A stretch of 64,000 nucleotides of DNA from Reticulitermes lucifugus (GCA_026260175.1 JAKCWW010000115.1:16639-80638), one strand, 5' to 3'; positions 25,123-37,262 are shown, numbered from the stretch's first letter. The notes: a model not told the origin generated them from the sequence alone. Program-made: numbers and translations.

Positions 25123-25130
25123 CATTAAAT

Positions 25131-25579
25131 CACTGTTTCCCAAAGTGCGCTCCGCGGATCCCAAGGGATCCGCGACCAGTTCCCAGGGGATCCGTGGATA
25201 CATTTCCGTAACGGTTACTTTGAAGTTTACTTTTTTGATTAAAGGAATAATGTTTTATTAATAATAATCGCGGAACTTCTTTAATTGGTGATGTGTTTAT
25301 GGTCGTTAGAATATCTAATTAAGAAACTCCTGTACTCACAAAGCGAGCGGCAATAATTTTAATTAATGTGAAAACACGCAATGCATTGTTACGTATGATA
25401 CGAATACATACCAGTGGTATGTATAAGTATCTATCTAAAATCAGTTCTGAGATACAAATTTTTAATTTTGGCTACCTATCATCCGGACACTCAATATTTA
25501 CGTGAGCAAGGATGTGAGGATCCGTGGTTATTTTACGAGGCCAAAAGGGGTCAGACAGCAAAAAATTTGGGAAACACTG
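25131..25579. mobile_element. hAT-type MITE, 449 bp, with 8-bp target duplication
   Basis: Left end CACTGTTTCCCAAA; the reverse complement of the right end is CAGTGTTTCCCAAA, typical of hAT termini. The flanks are CATTAAAT (25123-25130) and CATTAAAC (25580-25587), 7 of 8 matching, as expected for hAT. Near the left end is a GC-rich GGATCC-containing palindromic block (25155-25177), echoed by GGATCCGTGG at about 25519-25528. No transposase, so mobilised in trans if at all. Confidence 0.9.
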
Positions 25580-25587
25580 CATTAAAC

Positions 25588-28500
25588 GATACTGATGGGC
25601 GTGAGATGGCGTCTAAGGAAAATGTACGTTCCACAGCACAACAATGTATACTGATACACTGACAGTCAGCTTAGTTACATAACTTCAAAAGTAAGTAATG
25701 TGTATAAAGTGCTTTGAGATGTAGGCCTACTTCTTTTTGTTAAAAAGTAAATGGTAAAAATGTCATTTTTGGGATATTTTTATTCCAAAACCGCCAGGTT
25801 ACTCTGCCGCACCCTGTATATTCGACATAATTTAGAAGACAATAGCAGTTATAGCTATTACATTTTGTATTCATGCATAGCATTTATGCTGTAACACTTT
25901 AAACATGAAATTACAAAATTATACACAACGATCCGATATAACACCTTGGCCATCGAAACGACGTCACATGTCAGATTGTAATAAAGAGAAATTCTGGTCT
26001 CAAGGCATAAAAATGCAATGCACAGTCCTGGAAACATGTTTGCGTGAAATCACTTACATACATTCTAGATGTTCCGAAATACAGTAAAACAGAACGCCAT
26101 TTCGAGCATAGCTACCAACACACTACAGGTACCCTGCGGATGGAACTATGCCTTTGGAAATGGTCTTGCGTAATAACATCGTCTAATGAGGTTGTATGTG
26201 ACCGCAATTTGCGTTCCAAGTTTCAGGTACGTACCAACAACCTGCGAAGCGACAAACACTCTTGCAGAAGACAGGCCTGAACCCGGAGCCGTAATTTTCT
26301 TACGGGGTCATGTGTGTCCCGCCTTGCGGTTTCAAGTTAAAGTAACTTGTAACCCGTACCTGTAGTCAGTGAACACAGCGGGTCGTATGTGACGCCATCT
26401 TTGGGCTTGATAATTAAACAACGAGTGACATCCTCCCTTAGATGTCACCGAATGCATTTTCAGAAGGCGGGTGAACTCCCCGTTACTGAAGCGACTCGAT
26501 GGTGTATTTTTATCGACCGCTTGAAGGAAGTCAGTCGACCGCGCAGAACAAGCATCGCGGCACGGGAAACTCATCGTGTTTCAATTCTTTGGCGGGCAGG
26601 TAAATAGCTGTGATGACTAGAGCAGAAAGCAGTGCTTGCTGTGTGTTTTTGTACCTACAATTGAACAGCGTGTCTGTTGCGTAAAGACATGCTGCAGCAG
26701 GATACGGTGACTCATCGATGGAACTGAAACTTTCTGAATAAAGTTTTGCTTACTGAGGACAGGAAAATAAAAGTATCATGTCAAAATTTCAAGTCCTACT
26801 ACGACAATTACACGTTATACCAAAAGGAGAAAGAGAAAGCCCCGAGAGTAAACTACGCCTATTGTCGTAATTGAAAAATCCATTTTGCTTAGGGCATACG
26901 AAGCGACGTAGGAATGAATAGCTCCAGTGCACAGCGCCATTGTTTCGACACGGCGTACTACTGCGTATGTGGGATGAGGGATAGACGAAGGCGAAAAGGT
27001 AAAATAATAAAATAAAATAGTAAAAAAAAAGAGAAGCAAGAGTAAAAGTCAAATAAGGAGTTTTGTATTAAATTCAGTGCTAGACTGCGCGAGGGCGCAC
27101 AACAAACCGTAGGTTATTAATTTCTATGCTCTCTGTGCTACGTAAATCAAACAGAAATTACAGGGGGCAGTTAATTACGAAAGTCTGAATTCATTCCTGT
27201 GCCCTGAGGAGGATCCAGGGTAGCACGCAAAACTTGCACTTACATCACTCCACCCTCGAGATTTGCCCCCGATTTTTTTATTTATTAAAAACTCTCTGTT
27301 TGACCCCCAAGGGATGTACGTTAATACTGCTGCTCGGGCCAAGCACTCAAATGTTTTGTCTCAACATATCTGTTTTAATATGTTACCCTGGTCTCCTTAC
27401 AAAAGATTTTTCTTATATCTTACTGTAAGCTTACTGCTTCCTCCAACAGAAGTGATCATGTTACAGGGTAAATAAACAGTCCTGCAGATATTATATTATT
27501 TATTGCGCTCATCCAGTTGAGAAAATAAAGTTGTTCATAATAAGGATATTCTTCGACATACTGAGAAGAAAATTATAAGTTTGTTAACAGATGGCTAAAT
27601 TATTTAAGGTGTATTGTGAATTGTGACAATAAAGTAATTGAAGTGGTATAACTGAAATGTACAAGCGACTTACAATACACTCCCTAAGATTAAGTAATAA
27701 ATAATAATTAATTTATAAGACTATCAAGATTGTTGTCTTCTGGATGTCATAACCTACCGTAAAGATGGAGAAAGCAGGTTTCTTCAAAACATATGGTTAT
27801 GTGTCTCTATTATTTATCATGGTCTTACAATAGCAAATATAAAGTTCACTGATAAAATAAATATTTTTAGAATTACTTTCAGTGAGACAGAAAACAGGAA
27901 TTTCTTCAATGCATGGATGAACTACGTGCATTTAAAATTTAATAAGCAATATTACATTAGCGCAGGCTAGGAATGGATCGAGGACAGCAACTAAGGAGGC
28001 GCTTGTCCTTCGTGGATAGTGGAACCACAAAAGAAGAAGAAGAAAAAGAAGCAATATTACAATATAGACTGAACAGACACAATACTTCAAACGTACAGGC
28101 AACTTGTGATACCTTAATCGAAGACTAATTCGCTATATAAAAATTTATTCATTCAAATATCACAACTGTTGTCTTCTGAGTGTTATAACCTACTGAATAT
28201 GAAGGAACCAGGTTCCCCCGAAATGCTGGCAACAACATATGAAACTACACGGTGTCATCGCCGCAGAGAAGCCTCAAATATGAACAATTTAATAAAAGAA
28301 TGGTGTTTTTGACCAATTTTTTCTCTACCAGAAGTCGTAAAAATATGTACTGAGCATTTCTGGAATATAACTGCTCTTAATTTGTCATGAATATTATTTG
28401 ACGTGTTGCTGTCGTCTACATATACTTGAAGGTTTCCACATCTGACTGGTGCCGGTCTACACAGCACAGTGTCTAACTTACAGAATCTCTTGTGTTCAAT

Positions 28501-31385
28501 TTTCATACCAGCCATCACTAACTCCATGCAAGATTATCTCTTCACTCAATCTATGCCTTATACCGACCATCCTTTCTGCACACAAGAAACAATTCAGAGC
28601 ATAATATGTTGTTCTACGGAGCAGTGGGGTGTGGTTACTTCTTAAGATGTTGCCGAACAAAACACACAATCACGCTCTATCTGTAGGCCTACAGTTGTTT
28701 GGCGAAGATGAGCCTGTATGTTTCATGAACAACACATCAGCCACCCAGTAAACCTGATGCACTGGAAACTTGATCAGGCAGTCCGCACCTCATTACGCAA
28801 CGCTGCGTTGTTCTCGTTCAATCGATTACAGTAATCGACAGCTCGATCTCGTTTATAAGTGTAAGACAGAAGAAACGTCTCCAATAGCTTAGCACTTCTT
28901 TAGGTGTGCAAAGACTCAAAAACAAGTCGGAGAGAGGTTTAAAATGGTGCTAATTTTTATTACTAATTACCTATATGTATCACAATTACAGCCACGGTAA
29001 CGCGAATACAGGACTGAGAGGTAAATTATAACCTTCAGGTTTCAAGTGCCAAGTGCAAAGTTTTTAGTAATACCGAATTCGTATTAAATTATAAATCAAA
29101 ATAAAGATGTCGTCTAGGAAGTGATGCCGCCGAGTTTGGTAAAAATTAATCGACGTTTCGGTTAATATCAGCCGTCACATCCCAGGCACATGAATTTCTC
29201 TACCACCACTCCAGTAGAACGTACGTAATTCGTCCTGAAAGAAGCTGAGAAATTGGTAGCATTGAATATGACACAGAGTGCATGCAAAAGAATAGCGATA
29301 CCGTTAATGCAATGAAATGAGACAACAGGGCCGAGGAAAGGTTAGAAATAAAACGAAAAATACTGTTGTCAACATTTTGTTGTCAATCGCGTCATGGGTG
29401 GAGTTGAGTTCCACGGGAGTGGCCGCATATGAAGCACACCACAGCCTAGGTCTATGAAACATTTTATTGTGCCAGCAACAAACGAACAACGGAACGTGGG
29501 CACGTGGATACAAGATGGCTGCCTCAAGAGATATGAAAGCAATCTATTTGGCAAACTGAACCTGTCTTCGTGCCTGGCAGTGTTATTGGCCTATCCACAC
29601 GTTCCACTGGTTACACTTTGATTTGCTTTAACAATGAACCGTTCTGCTTCGACCTTCGCTGTGCACAAGTAGCTGCTGAACACTACATTCTACAGGCTAC
29701 TATCGTACGAAATAACCAAAGACAGTTGCAAAGTGGCAGACGGACAGAAGGTTAATTACCTACATCCGATCGATTTGTTTAGCCTGCTTAACCCTTTCAG
29801 AAATAGCATTCATCTAAATAAGATACATAAAACTTCAATTCCCATCTCACAAAGAACACAGTCCCTTTCCTTATAAAGACCAATTGGGACTTACAGTGAG
29901 ATTCATACACAACACATAAATACAATGCGTGGAAAAATTGAGTTTTTCTTAATATTAGAGTAGGTGATACGCACAATTACTATTAGGCTTTTAAATGTTA
30001 AATTACAGTATCACCAAGTCCGCTTATCTCAATTATGCGCAGTAAACGATCACAAAATCCCGCAAGCTTGATTATGAAGTTAAATTTACCATACGGCTGG
30101 TGGCGTAAGTTTTTGCCGGAACTTCTATGCACGTTAAACGACACTTCATCCACTGAGGTAATATGGAAAACGCCAAACGAGACGGAAGGACAGTTAATGA
30201 ATAGTATACAAGGGCTGGGTAGGACACGGTCGTAGTATGTTTTAAAGCATGAAAATACTGTCCTTGTATTTATCTGCAGATACTGAGGAACAACGACGAC
30301 GATAAACATGTCAGTACATCCGACAATCCTAACAGATTCAACATGGATATTCCCCTACAATAACCTCCTCGGGTGCTCGAATAACATAGGACTATAAAAG
30401 TTCTGAAACGGCTCTTTCATACCCAGAGAACAGTGGCCAAATTAAAGTCTGCTTTGGGAAATAACCCACAGATTTATGGTTAACATTATCTCTTGGAACA
30501 AGAAGAAAGATGAAACGCGATAAGATTACAGGTTTATAGTTTATGCAACATTTATTTAATCACGTTACAAAATAAATATAACAAAAAAGCAGCACTACAA
30601 ATGGACAGGGATTAGAGCTAATGGACATCTGAGTGGCGTTACCACACTTCGTGAATAACTGTCAATGTACTGAAACTGAAGTAAATTAAAATGTCGCGGT
30701 ACACTGGTTGACAAACACCGGTATAGAGTGCGAGCATCTACAGCCCACTGTGCTTCAATTCCACGTACTAGACTTGCCTAAAGGATAGACAGGGCTCTGA
30801 CGAGGGATTAATCACACGTGTCCCGAGGCAAGGAAATTTACTTCTGCCCTAAAGGTTCACTTGTAAATTAATCAGACACATCGTTCCCCCACGCTACTTC
30901 CCCTTCGTCCTTAGGCAATAATACAATCCTTGTTGTAATATAACACAAAAACTTGACCTTCCTTTTTTCAACTAAAAACTGGCCATCTACGGAAATGAAG
31001 CTTAACAGCTATTACCCATTTATTTATACATTTCAGAATGCCTCCTACAGAGAGAATACCTGCATCCTACCTTTACTGTTAATGTGCTGCTTGTACAGGT
31101 ACAGTATTATGTACAAAGACTATACATGTTAATACCTTGCTCCTACATGCACAGATTGCTTTACATATAAAACCAATCTGTCCTTCAGTTTTCACCTCTT
31201 TTCTCCGTGTGGTCTGGCTGACAGGCCTCCGTGGCCATTACAGCCGGCTGACAAAGTTCACGTGATAAAAGCTGCAGAAAATGATAAAGGTAAATGAACC
31301 GACTACAGATGTTAGTCCAGAGTATTCAGCAAATTAAATGTAAAAAAATTCTATTCCGTTAAAAATATTGTGTAATTAGTGTAAA
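25588..31385. other. No gene seen; minor repeat fragments
   Basis: Holds a Tc1/mariner-type terminus-like string (GCCGCACCCTGTATA, 25806-25820), a GAA-rich 3' tail at about 28030-28052 after a LINE- or SINE-like segment, and a CGAAACGUC-containing minus-strand string near 29145-29175 that resembles a deleted hammerhead-like core. A 103-codon minus frame at 29998-30309 has no recognisable motif. The rest is AT-rich and unassigned. Confidence 0.35.
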
Positions 31386-31510
31386 TACGGCGACTATGAA
31401 GATGATGGTTTACTTGGAAGTGCTGCAGCATAGCTTGTTTGTCGTATTACTGCTACCACACAACACGGCGTCGTATCCCAGAAGATGGCTGTCCGCATAC
31501 TATAACAATA
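31386..31510. mobile_element. FB-A foldback fragment
   Basis: The left arm fragment 'ggcgactatgaagatgatgg' is followed after a short gap by the right-arm block 'acacggcgtcgtatcccaga', in the inverted arrangement typical of FB-A. The centre is deleted. The translated right arm reads TTRRRIPEDG. Confidence 0.6.
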
Positions 31511-31522
31511 ATTTCGTATGTA

Positions 31523-31817
31523 AAGGTAAAGGTCAAGTTCACCCTAGAACAGGCCATGAAGGCCCAGAGGGGGAGTAGAGGTATANNNNNNNNNNNNNNN
31601 NNNNNNNNNNNNNNNNNNNNNNNNNNNNNNNNNNNNNNNNNNNNNNNNNNNNNNNNNNNNNNNNNNNNNNNNNNNNNNNNNNNNNNNNNNNNNNNNNNNN
31701 NNNNNNNNNNCCGGTCTGGACGGGTGCTGAAAATCTCGCCCCCACCGGGATTCGATCCCCGGACCGTGCAGCTTGTAGCAAGTCGCTATACCGACTACGC
31801 TATCCCGGCCCACATAC
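31523..31817 (-). mobile_element. SINE-1 copy with 11-bp target duplication, interrupted by assembly gap
   Basis: The flanks repeat TTTCGTATGTA exactly at 31512-31522 and 31818-31828. The 3' part (31523-31585) and the 5' tRNA head (31711-31817, B box as GGGATCGAATCCCGG on the minus strand) match the copy at 39930-40214. The middle is N. Frames reported across this region are SINE translation plus N. Confidence 0.95.
31586..31710. other. Assembly gap, 125 N
   Basis: Runs of N wholly inside a SINE-1 copy. By alignment to the copy at 39930-40214 the missing stretch should be about 125-130 bp, so the gap size is probably close to real. Confidence 0.99.
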
Positions 31818-31841
31818 TTTCGTATGTACATATCTATTGTC

Positions 31842-31867
31842 ATTATTATTATTATTATTATTATTAT
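31842..31867 (+). repeat. TTA microsatellite
   Basis: An (ATT)n run of about 26 bp directly between two SINEs. Confidence 0.9.
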
Positions 31868-32095
31868 AAGCCAATGGTCGGGGGTTAGTTGCCAGTTCTC
31901 TCGCCACGGAGGCCTGAGTCCGACCCCAGGCCAGCCGATGTGGAATAGGTGGTGGACAAAGTGACACCGCGAAAGGTTTTTCTCCTAGTACTTCCGTGTT
32001 CTCCTCTCAGTATCATTCCATCAATACCTCACACTCATACTTCATTCATCTACCGCACACGCTATACAATTTTAGTAAACAACAAACTCCGTGAA
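31868..32095 (+). mobile_element. SINE-2-related copy
   Basis: Shares 'acggaggcctgag', a decayed B box (AGTCCGACCCCAGGCC) and 'ggtggtggacaaagtgacac' with the SINE-2 copies at 6540 and 20643, in opposite orientation. Its 3' half is different and ends near 'gtgaataaaac'. Probably a sister subfamily. Confidence 0.65.
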
Positions 32096-32550
32096 TAAAA
32101 CACCCCTCTCTCTTCCCTCTCTCTCTCTAGATTAATAACACTCTTAGTAAGGCAAATCCTATTTTTATTAAATATAGCATTATTAATATCCTACTTTATT
32201 ATTTTAGGAATGAAGAAGACAATGTTCATCCTTGAAATAGAACCTACTTATTTCTGTCCGCATAAACTGCCATTTGATTTTACAGCAGTGCTCGGAAATG
32301 CAGCGACACCCCCGAATGAAACAAGTGAAGCCTGGCGCCAGTCGCGGCAGCGTACCCAACAATCCTTGGGGGCAAGAGGACACGCACTTTATAGGCCGGC
32401 TTGAAGCTAGGTACGTCACGTAATGTACCCGTAAAACCCCGCGAGCAACACGAAGCTGCAGTACACAGTCTATATATCCAAGACACTAAAGTTAGCGTAC
32501 AGGGTTACGGGTCTCGTAAGAGTCTGAAGGATATAAATGGGATAAATTAC
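32096..32550. other. No gene seen
   Basis: A CT-rich run at 32105-32128. Frames of 64-71 codons on both strands overlap and look like chance. Confidence 0.4.
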
Positions 32551-32628
32551 CTGTTGCGGTAACAGAACGAGTGAATTATCAGACATTCCGATAACACTTT
32601 ATTGGTTGCAGCGGCAAATCGCGAAGAA
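32551..32628 (-). CDS. Candidate 78-nt coding exon
   Basis: A long pyrimidine tract on the minus strand (CGCCTTCACCCTCACTCCCAG and upstream T/C) ends at 32629. It is followed by 78 nt and a donor GTAATTTAT after CAACAG. One frame is fully open, containing FAAATNKVLSECLIIHSFCY; the other two have stops. The acceptor is strong and the donor moderate. It lies 1.3 kb downstream of the 191-nt exon on the same strand. However, that exon ends at a codon boundary while this one needs two carried-in bases, so they cannot be directly joined. Could be chance. Confidence 0.22.
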
Positions 32629-33916
32629 CTGGGAGTGAGGGTGAAGGCGAAAGAAGAAACGGCCCCAAAAGAGAAGCATCAGGATGAAGACCGTAACTCT
32701 AAGAAGAGCTTCATACTCTGCACTCTTTAACGATGCATTCTCAATTTCATAGCTAGCACCGTAGCTAATCTAGCGCCGAGCAGGAGAAAACTGCAAATGA
32801 CAAACTTGCGAAACGTATCGGGAAAATCCGTTGTTTAAAGCCAGGCGGAGAGCAAGGCCACTTGAATCTGTTACGGTAATTCGTGGATACGGCAAGAGGT
32901 AAGGTGAACTGTAAATTCGAAATGGGCACTACTTGTTCCCCGTGTTACTAGCAATTATGTTTTGTGAATCTGAAGGCGTGTGTAGACACTATTCGCTACT
33001 GTCAGCCAGTAAGTCTAAACTAAACCTGTCTCTACTATCTTGCCACGTGACATCTCTTTATGCCTACAATAAAATATTTCCAGTTCAAAAAAGCTCTTCA
33101 AACATTTTTTAATGGCCGTCAAGGCCGATCAGTGAAAAAATGGACCTGCTTGCAGGTTTCAGTATTCGAAACAGTTCGCATTATTTCGCGGGCTAGAAAA
33201 CTGTCTCAACATACCTTACTCGAAGTTCTGTAATCGTCTTTGTTCAATATCAGAGTTAAAAGGCAACTAACGTAAAATAATTAAATAATTAATAATAATA
33301 AATAATTAATTAAATAATTTAAGTAAACAAGACACGGTATACAATACATTGTATTCATTTACGAACTTCAACCAGACACATTTTATTTAACCTAGTGAGT
33401 ACTTGTATCTCACAAGAAAAAAACAATGAAAAATAACAGGAGCCAGGAGCCTGGAGCTAGTCGATTCGTGTCCAGCAGGGTACTTCATCATGATGCGACT
33501 GCCTTGTCACAACATGCACATAATTCGCCTGGTTGCTGCTGCAGTTCGCGAATTATTCACTTCGCTACAAAATACATGGTCGTTTGATGTGAAAATTTGG
33601 TTTATTTCCAATCTGACGCAGTTTACGGCGACATAATTATATGTGAGTAATGAAGTAGAGGGCATTACTAACGCTCGGCGGTGCAAATGGGTTAGCCCAC
33701 CTAACACATGACGGCATGTACTTCAGTAGCTGATCAACTTTGTTCCCATGCTCGACAGTTAGGAAATTAATTTTAAATTAAATGAATTTCATCTACTAAA
33801 CAGAGTGATGCATAAACAACTGCGAACCCTCTAATATCCGAATGCCACGATTGGATTTACGCACATGGGAAATGAGAGATGCAAACGCAAATTCATAAAT
33901 TTAAATATCTACTCAC
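32629..33916. other. No gene seen between exon candidates
   Basis: Would be intron if the flanking minus-strand exons are real. Contains an AT-only stretch built from TAATTA/AATAAT at about 33278-33320. Confidence 0.4.
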
Positions 33917-34107
33917 GTCAGTTTTAGTCACTTCGTGCTGGAAAACGGTGATAACCATCTTTTCCAAAACGTCAGGGAACCAATCAAAGCAAGACTTAAA
34001 AAAATGAGTGCAAAGCGCCGTGATAAGCTGAAGGTGGGCTGGCTGGTTAGCAGTACCAACAAACCAGAAGCACAACTTTTCAAGCAGGAGCGACACTACT
34101 GACATTC
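33917..34107 (-). CDS. Probable 191-nt internal exon of an unidentified minus-strand gene
   Basis: Minus strand: an acceptor (ACACAAAATATTAG, with TATTATGAC upstream as a plausible branch site) ends at 34108. The exon is 2 + 189 nt, and a consensus donor (GAC|GTGAGTAG) begins at 33916. The 63 codons are open and look like real protein, for example LLLEKLCFWFVGTANQPAHL early and FFKSCFDWFPDVLEKMVITV later. Leu, Phe, Val and Trp are spaced as in paired amphipathic helices, suggesting a HEAT/ARM-like helical repeat protein; that is inference only. The frame loses its protein-like character exactly at the donor. The polypyrimidine tract is weak. I cannot name the gene. It enters after one carried-in base and leaves at a codon boundary. 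No adjoining exon in the right phase was found nearby, so introns must be long if it is real. Confidence 0.5.
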
Positions 34108-35274
34108 CTAATATTTTGTGTCATAATACTTTATAAAAACATGACACATGTGCCGACATCATTATTTGTAGAATACAAAACAGCAGCATGGCAACCGCGC
34201 GGAGTCTGTACTCGGCTTTCGATCTGACGACGATAAATAATGAAGACTGTACGAGAGTGGAGAACGTGAAACTTGGTGTGGCAGTAGAGCAAAAACATTT
34301 TTACAAATTCCGTCAAAGAGCTTTTTTTATTGAAAATTACAATACTGAGATCCAGCAAAACTTTTAGCTTGTGTCTGACACGTTTAGTGTAGACGGAATA
34401 TTGCGTCAATGGACATTAGGCACACAAATAAATCGCTAATTTGGCTCTACACTCTTGCCCATTTACGATACCTACTAGCCTCACCGTCTACTTAAACTGA
34501 CGTGCTAACAAGAATATGTCGTAATTTCTTTCCATCTACATACATACGAGTACATAAAACTTAATTCACATACACCCGTCTGTCCATGTCGCTCTGCATC
34601 ACGGAAAATAATCATGATAAAAGATGCATGTGAAAATGAAATGCGTTGTCTTAAAGCTAAGAAACTGTTAATTTTGCTGGTACAAGTCCAAGGCTCTTTT
34701 GTCATTACATTCTCGTAGAAAGACATTGAGACCTGCAGCGTCAGAAAGCAATGTTACAATCACCAACGAAATACATTCTGTTATTTAATATAGGGTCTTT
34801 GTTCCAATATGCGGAATTGTAGTGTTGGCATTACTGACTTTGCCCCGTGAAGAGGAAGGTGAGATATAATAATTATAAAGCAGATCACTATGAAAAACAG
34901 AACTTCATGTTCAAACTGCAATGCAGCTTCTTCTTATTCTTGCCATTGTCGTATTCTCCGTCAAACATGGCGGCTCATTTCCACTGTCTTCACTGCAGCA
35001 CGTCAACAGAGAACATAAAACAAACTCAGTCATTGCATATCCAATGGAGACGCGACAGTAGCATTTGTTTATTAAGCAAACGTGATGCGCATTACGAGGT
35101 TCTTTACCAGAGGCTGCATACGTCTTCAAAATGGCTGACAGCTTTGCGAAGTCATATTGCAACAAATTAAAATCGGTCCATTTACACAAAATGGGTGTCC
35201 CCCGTTGACAAAAAACCAACGTTCAAAATATGGTTATTGCATGCGTGTAACTCTAAATGCAAAACAATTTTAAC
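34108..35274. other. No gene shown; overlapping frames of about 100 codons
   Basis: At 34847-35219 both strands carry frames of just over 100 codons. The minus frame starts MVFCQRGTPILCKWTDFNLL. I see neither splice sites nor a known family. It could be transposon-derived. Confidence 0.3.
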
Positions 35275-35302
35275 TGCGAAGTCTAAAAATTTTGACTTCG
35301 CA
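35275..35302. repeat. 28-bp near-perfect palindrome
   Basis: TGCGAAGTC then an A/T-rich centre then GACTTCGCA, able to form a short hairpin. No other copy was noticed. Confidence 0.85.
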
Positions 35303-36109
35303 AAACTATAAGAAGGGTAACTATCAATTCTAATGAAGTGGATCACCGTCACTCTACGTCGCGTCTTTAAACTGCTGGCGAAAAATTAAGATGCATTTCA
35401 ACGCATTACAAATATGTTGCACTGTGGAATTCCTACCTTGTGGGAAAAATAAATTCACCTGCCTGCTTCTACTTTTATGGCATTACCGACGGCAAATGAC
35501 TCTGCCAGGTATCAGGAACTTACCTGAAACAAAAGGGAACTTTCATAAACTTTCTGAACAACAACAACAGAAATAAGATCCCTAAAATAACACAGACTTA
35601 GCCCCCCCCCCTCAACACACATACAAAAAAAAACACACACATACATGTCAGTACATAAACAAATTAACTTTTCTACCATGGAATTGGCTGGAAGGCACTC
35701 AGTCTCCATTCACATACAAGAATATTAGTTACTGCGTTTTTAAGACATGCTAGATAATATCTGTTTTATTCCATAAAATGCCGTTTATTTCATAATGTTA
35801 TCATTTTCTATTCAAACAATATTCACGTTTTTCATAAAGCATGCGCTAAAACTTAAATACCCCCCCACCCCCATACTGAAGGTTAAACGCTGTGTTTGGA
35901 CTTTAAACACCTTCTGTTCAAATGTTGTGTCCACAAAAAAAATTGATTGTCCTTACATTTTCATAGAAACACAACATGCTTAAGTGTTGATCTACTGATG
36001 ATCTATCAAGTTTTTTCTGTCTCCTGTAAAACTGTGTCTGGGTGGGTTACCACAAATTGCTGTTTCATGAGCGATGTACTTACGTTCAAATAAATCCAAT
36101 CTTTATCGC
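35303..36109. other. No gene seen
   Basis: Contains C-rich runs (35602-35611, 35860-35872). On the minus strand an acceptor-like CCCTTTTGTTTCAG near 35525 is followed by a short open stretch, but no good donor follows. Confidence 0.35.
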
Positions 36110-36185
36110 AGGTGAAGGATTCTTTCCCCAGGGATATAAGCGGCCGGAGCAAGAAGCTGACCTGTCATCAGCACCTAATACCATA
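36110..36185 (+). mobile_element. SINE-1 body fragment
   Basis: Contains 'ttccccagggatataagcgg' and 'agaagctgacctgtcatcag', matching the SINE-1 body. Head and tail are absent. Confidence 0.55.
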
Positions 36186-36619
36186 TCTTTAATTCGTGGA
36201 ACTTTAGCTTCACAACAGACATTCTTCAGGGGGAAAAAAAGTTAGTTCTTCCTAGAATGTCTTGATGGCGAGTCTGGGTGCGGAACTGAATTACGAAGCC
36301 TCGAGAAGTCACGCCTCACATTGAAACCGGGGCAACAGAATTACTGGTCCGTGAAACAGTGTATCCTTTTTGTACATTAGTGTAATTCAACTGAGTGCTG
36401 AAAAATATTTTGGACTAGAAAAGAAACACAAAGCTAAGAACACTTTTCTCCAGACTCGCACTTCAGTAAATCCCGATTACCTCTTCAGTTTCGTAAGTAA
36501 CAATTACTGTCAGGCACAATTCATAAAGGCCACTTTCCTACTGCGCAGAATACCAGTTCGACCAAGAAGTTTCAAGAATATGGTAACGCACACTCTGATG
36601 CCGAAAACTTTATTTTGAC

Positions 36620-36800
36620 TTCGATTTATGGCACATGGGTAGCAGATGGTACACAGTCCGAGAAGAGAACAGTGAGAAGTGACTCTTCTTGGACTAATGG
36701 ACGCTGAAGATTAAATTATTACATTCGTTCGAAACGTCGGCGATTGTTTAGTAGTCACAAAGGTGTAACATCCCAGACGACTTGAACGTTCACTGAAACT
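36620..36800. mobile_element. FB-A foldback element, diverged
   Basis: The right arm (36701-36800) holds CUGAAGA, GUUCGAAACGUCGGCGAUUG and 'gtaacatcccagacgacttg', as in other FB-A copies. The left arm at about 36625-36690 is a weaker match (GGTAGCAGATGGTACACAG). Stem I of the hammerhead-like core does not pair here. Confidence 0.55.
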
Positions 36801-36828
36801 GATCACGAAGAAGAGATAAAAGGAGGCC

Positions 36829-36950
36829 ACGTGTTCTATCCTGGCAACCCTAACCAAATTCTTCGTGGTTTTCTCTGTCTCTGGACCAATGTAGGAATGT
36901 CGCCTTAAGGCAGGCCACGACCTCTTCCTTCTACGTCTTTTTAAAATGTA
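36829..36950 (+). mobile_element. SINE-3 body fragment
   Basis: Shares 'attcttcgtggttttctctg' and 'gccttaaggcaggccacgac' with the 14285-14535 family. The tRNA head is decayed. Confidence 0.6.
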
Positions 36951-36980
36951 CTCACAACAGTCCTATTCGACGCTACGGAA

Positions 36981-37262
36981 CCGGGATAGCCTAGTCGGTA
37001 TAGTGAATAAGCTTATGGCTGGACAATCCGGTGTTCGAATCCCGGCAGGGAAAGAATCTATCTTCTCCAAAACGTCCACACCGGCTCTTGGGACGACCTA
37101 GCCTCCTCCCTAACGGGTACCCGGGCTCTTTCCCAGGGGTAAAGCAGCTGGGGTGTGAAGCTGACCACTCACCTCCCATTAGTGTAGAGGTGAAGATTGA
37201 GTGGATCTGTACGTGTACTCCCCGCACATGCCTTCTTGGCATGGACAGGGACAACTTTAGTT
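36981..37262 (+). mobile_element. SINE-1 copy, near full length
   Basis: The clearest head of the family: A box GATAGCCTAGTCGGTATAG (36985-37003) and B box GTGTTCGAATCCCGG (37031-37045). The body follows with 'gtaaagcagctggggtgtga' and a 3' 'cttcttggcatggacaggga'. Flanking TCGACGC strings on both sides may be the remains of a target duplication but do not abut the ends cleanly. Confidence 0.85.

Noticed and set aside
28474-28560. Minus-strand exon with good acceptor (CTTGTGTGCAG) and donor GTAAGTTAG
   Set aside because: All three frames contain stops, so it cannot be a coding exon; kept only as a splice-signal coincidence or possible untranslated exon.
29140-29180. Hammerhead-like string (CUGAUA...CCGAAACGUCG) on the minus strand
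   Set aside because: CUGANGA is broken and stem II is missing; too degraded to count.
35525-35600. Minus-strand acceptor followed by short open stretch
   Set aside because: Only a weak donor after about 36 nt, and the frame is not protein-like.
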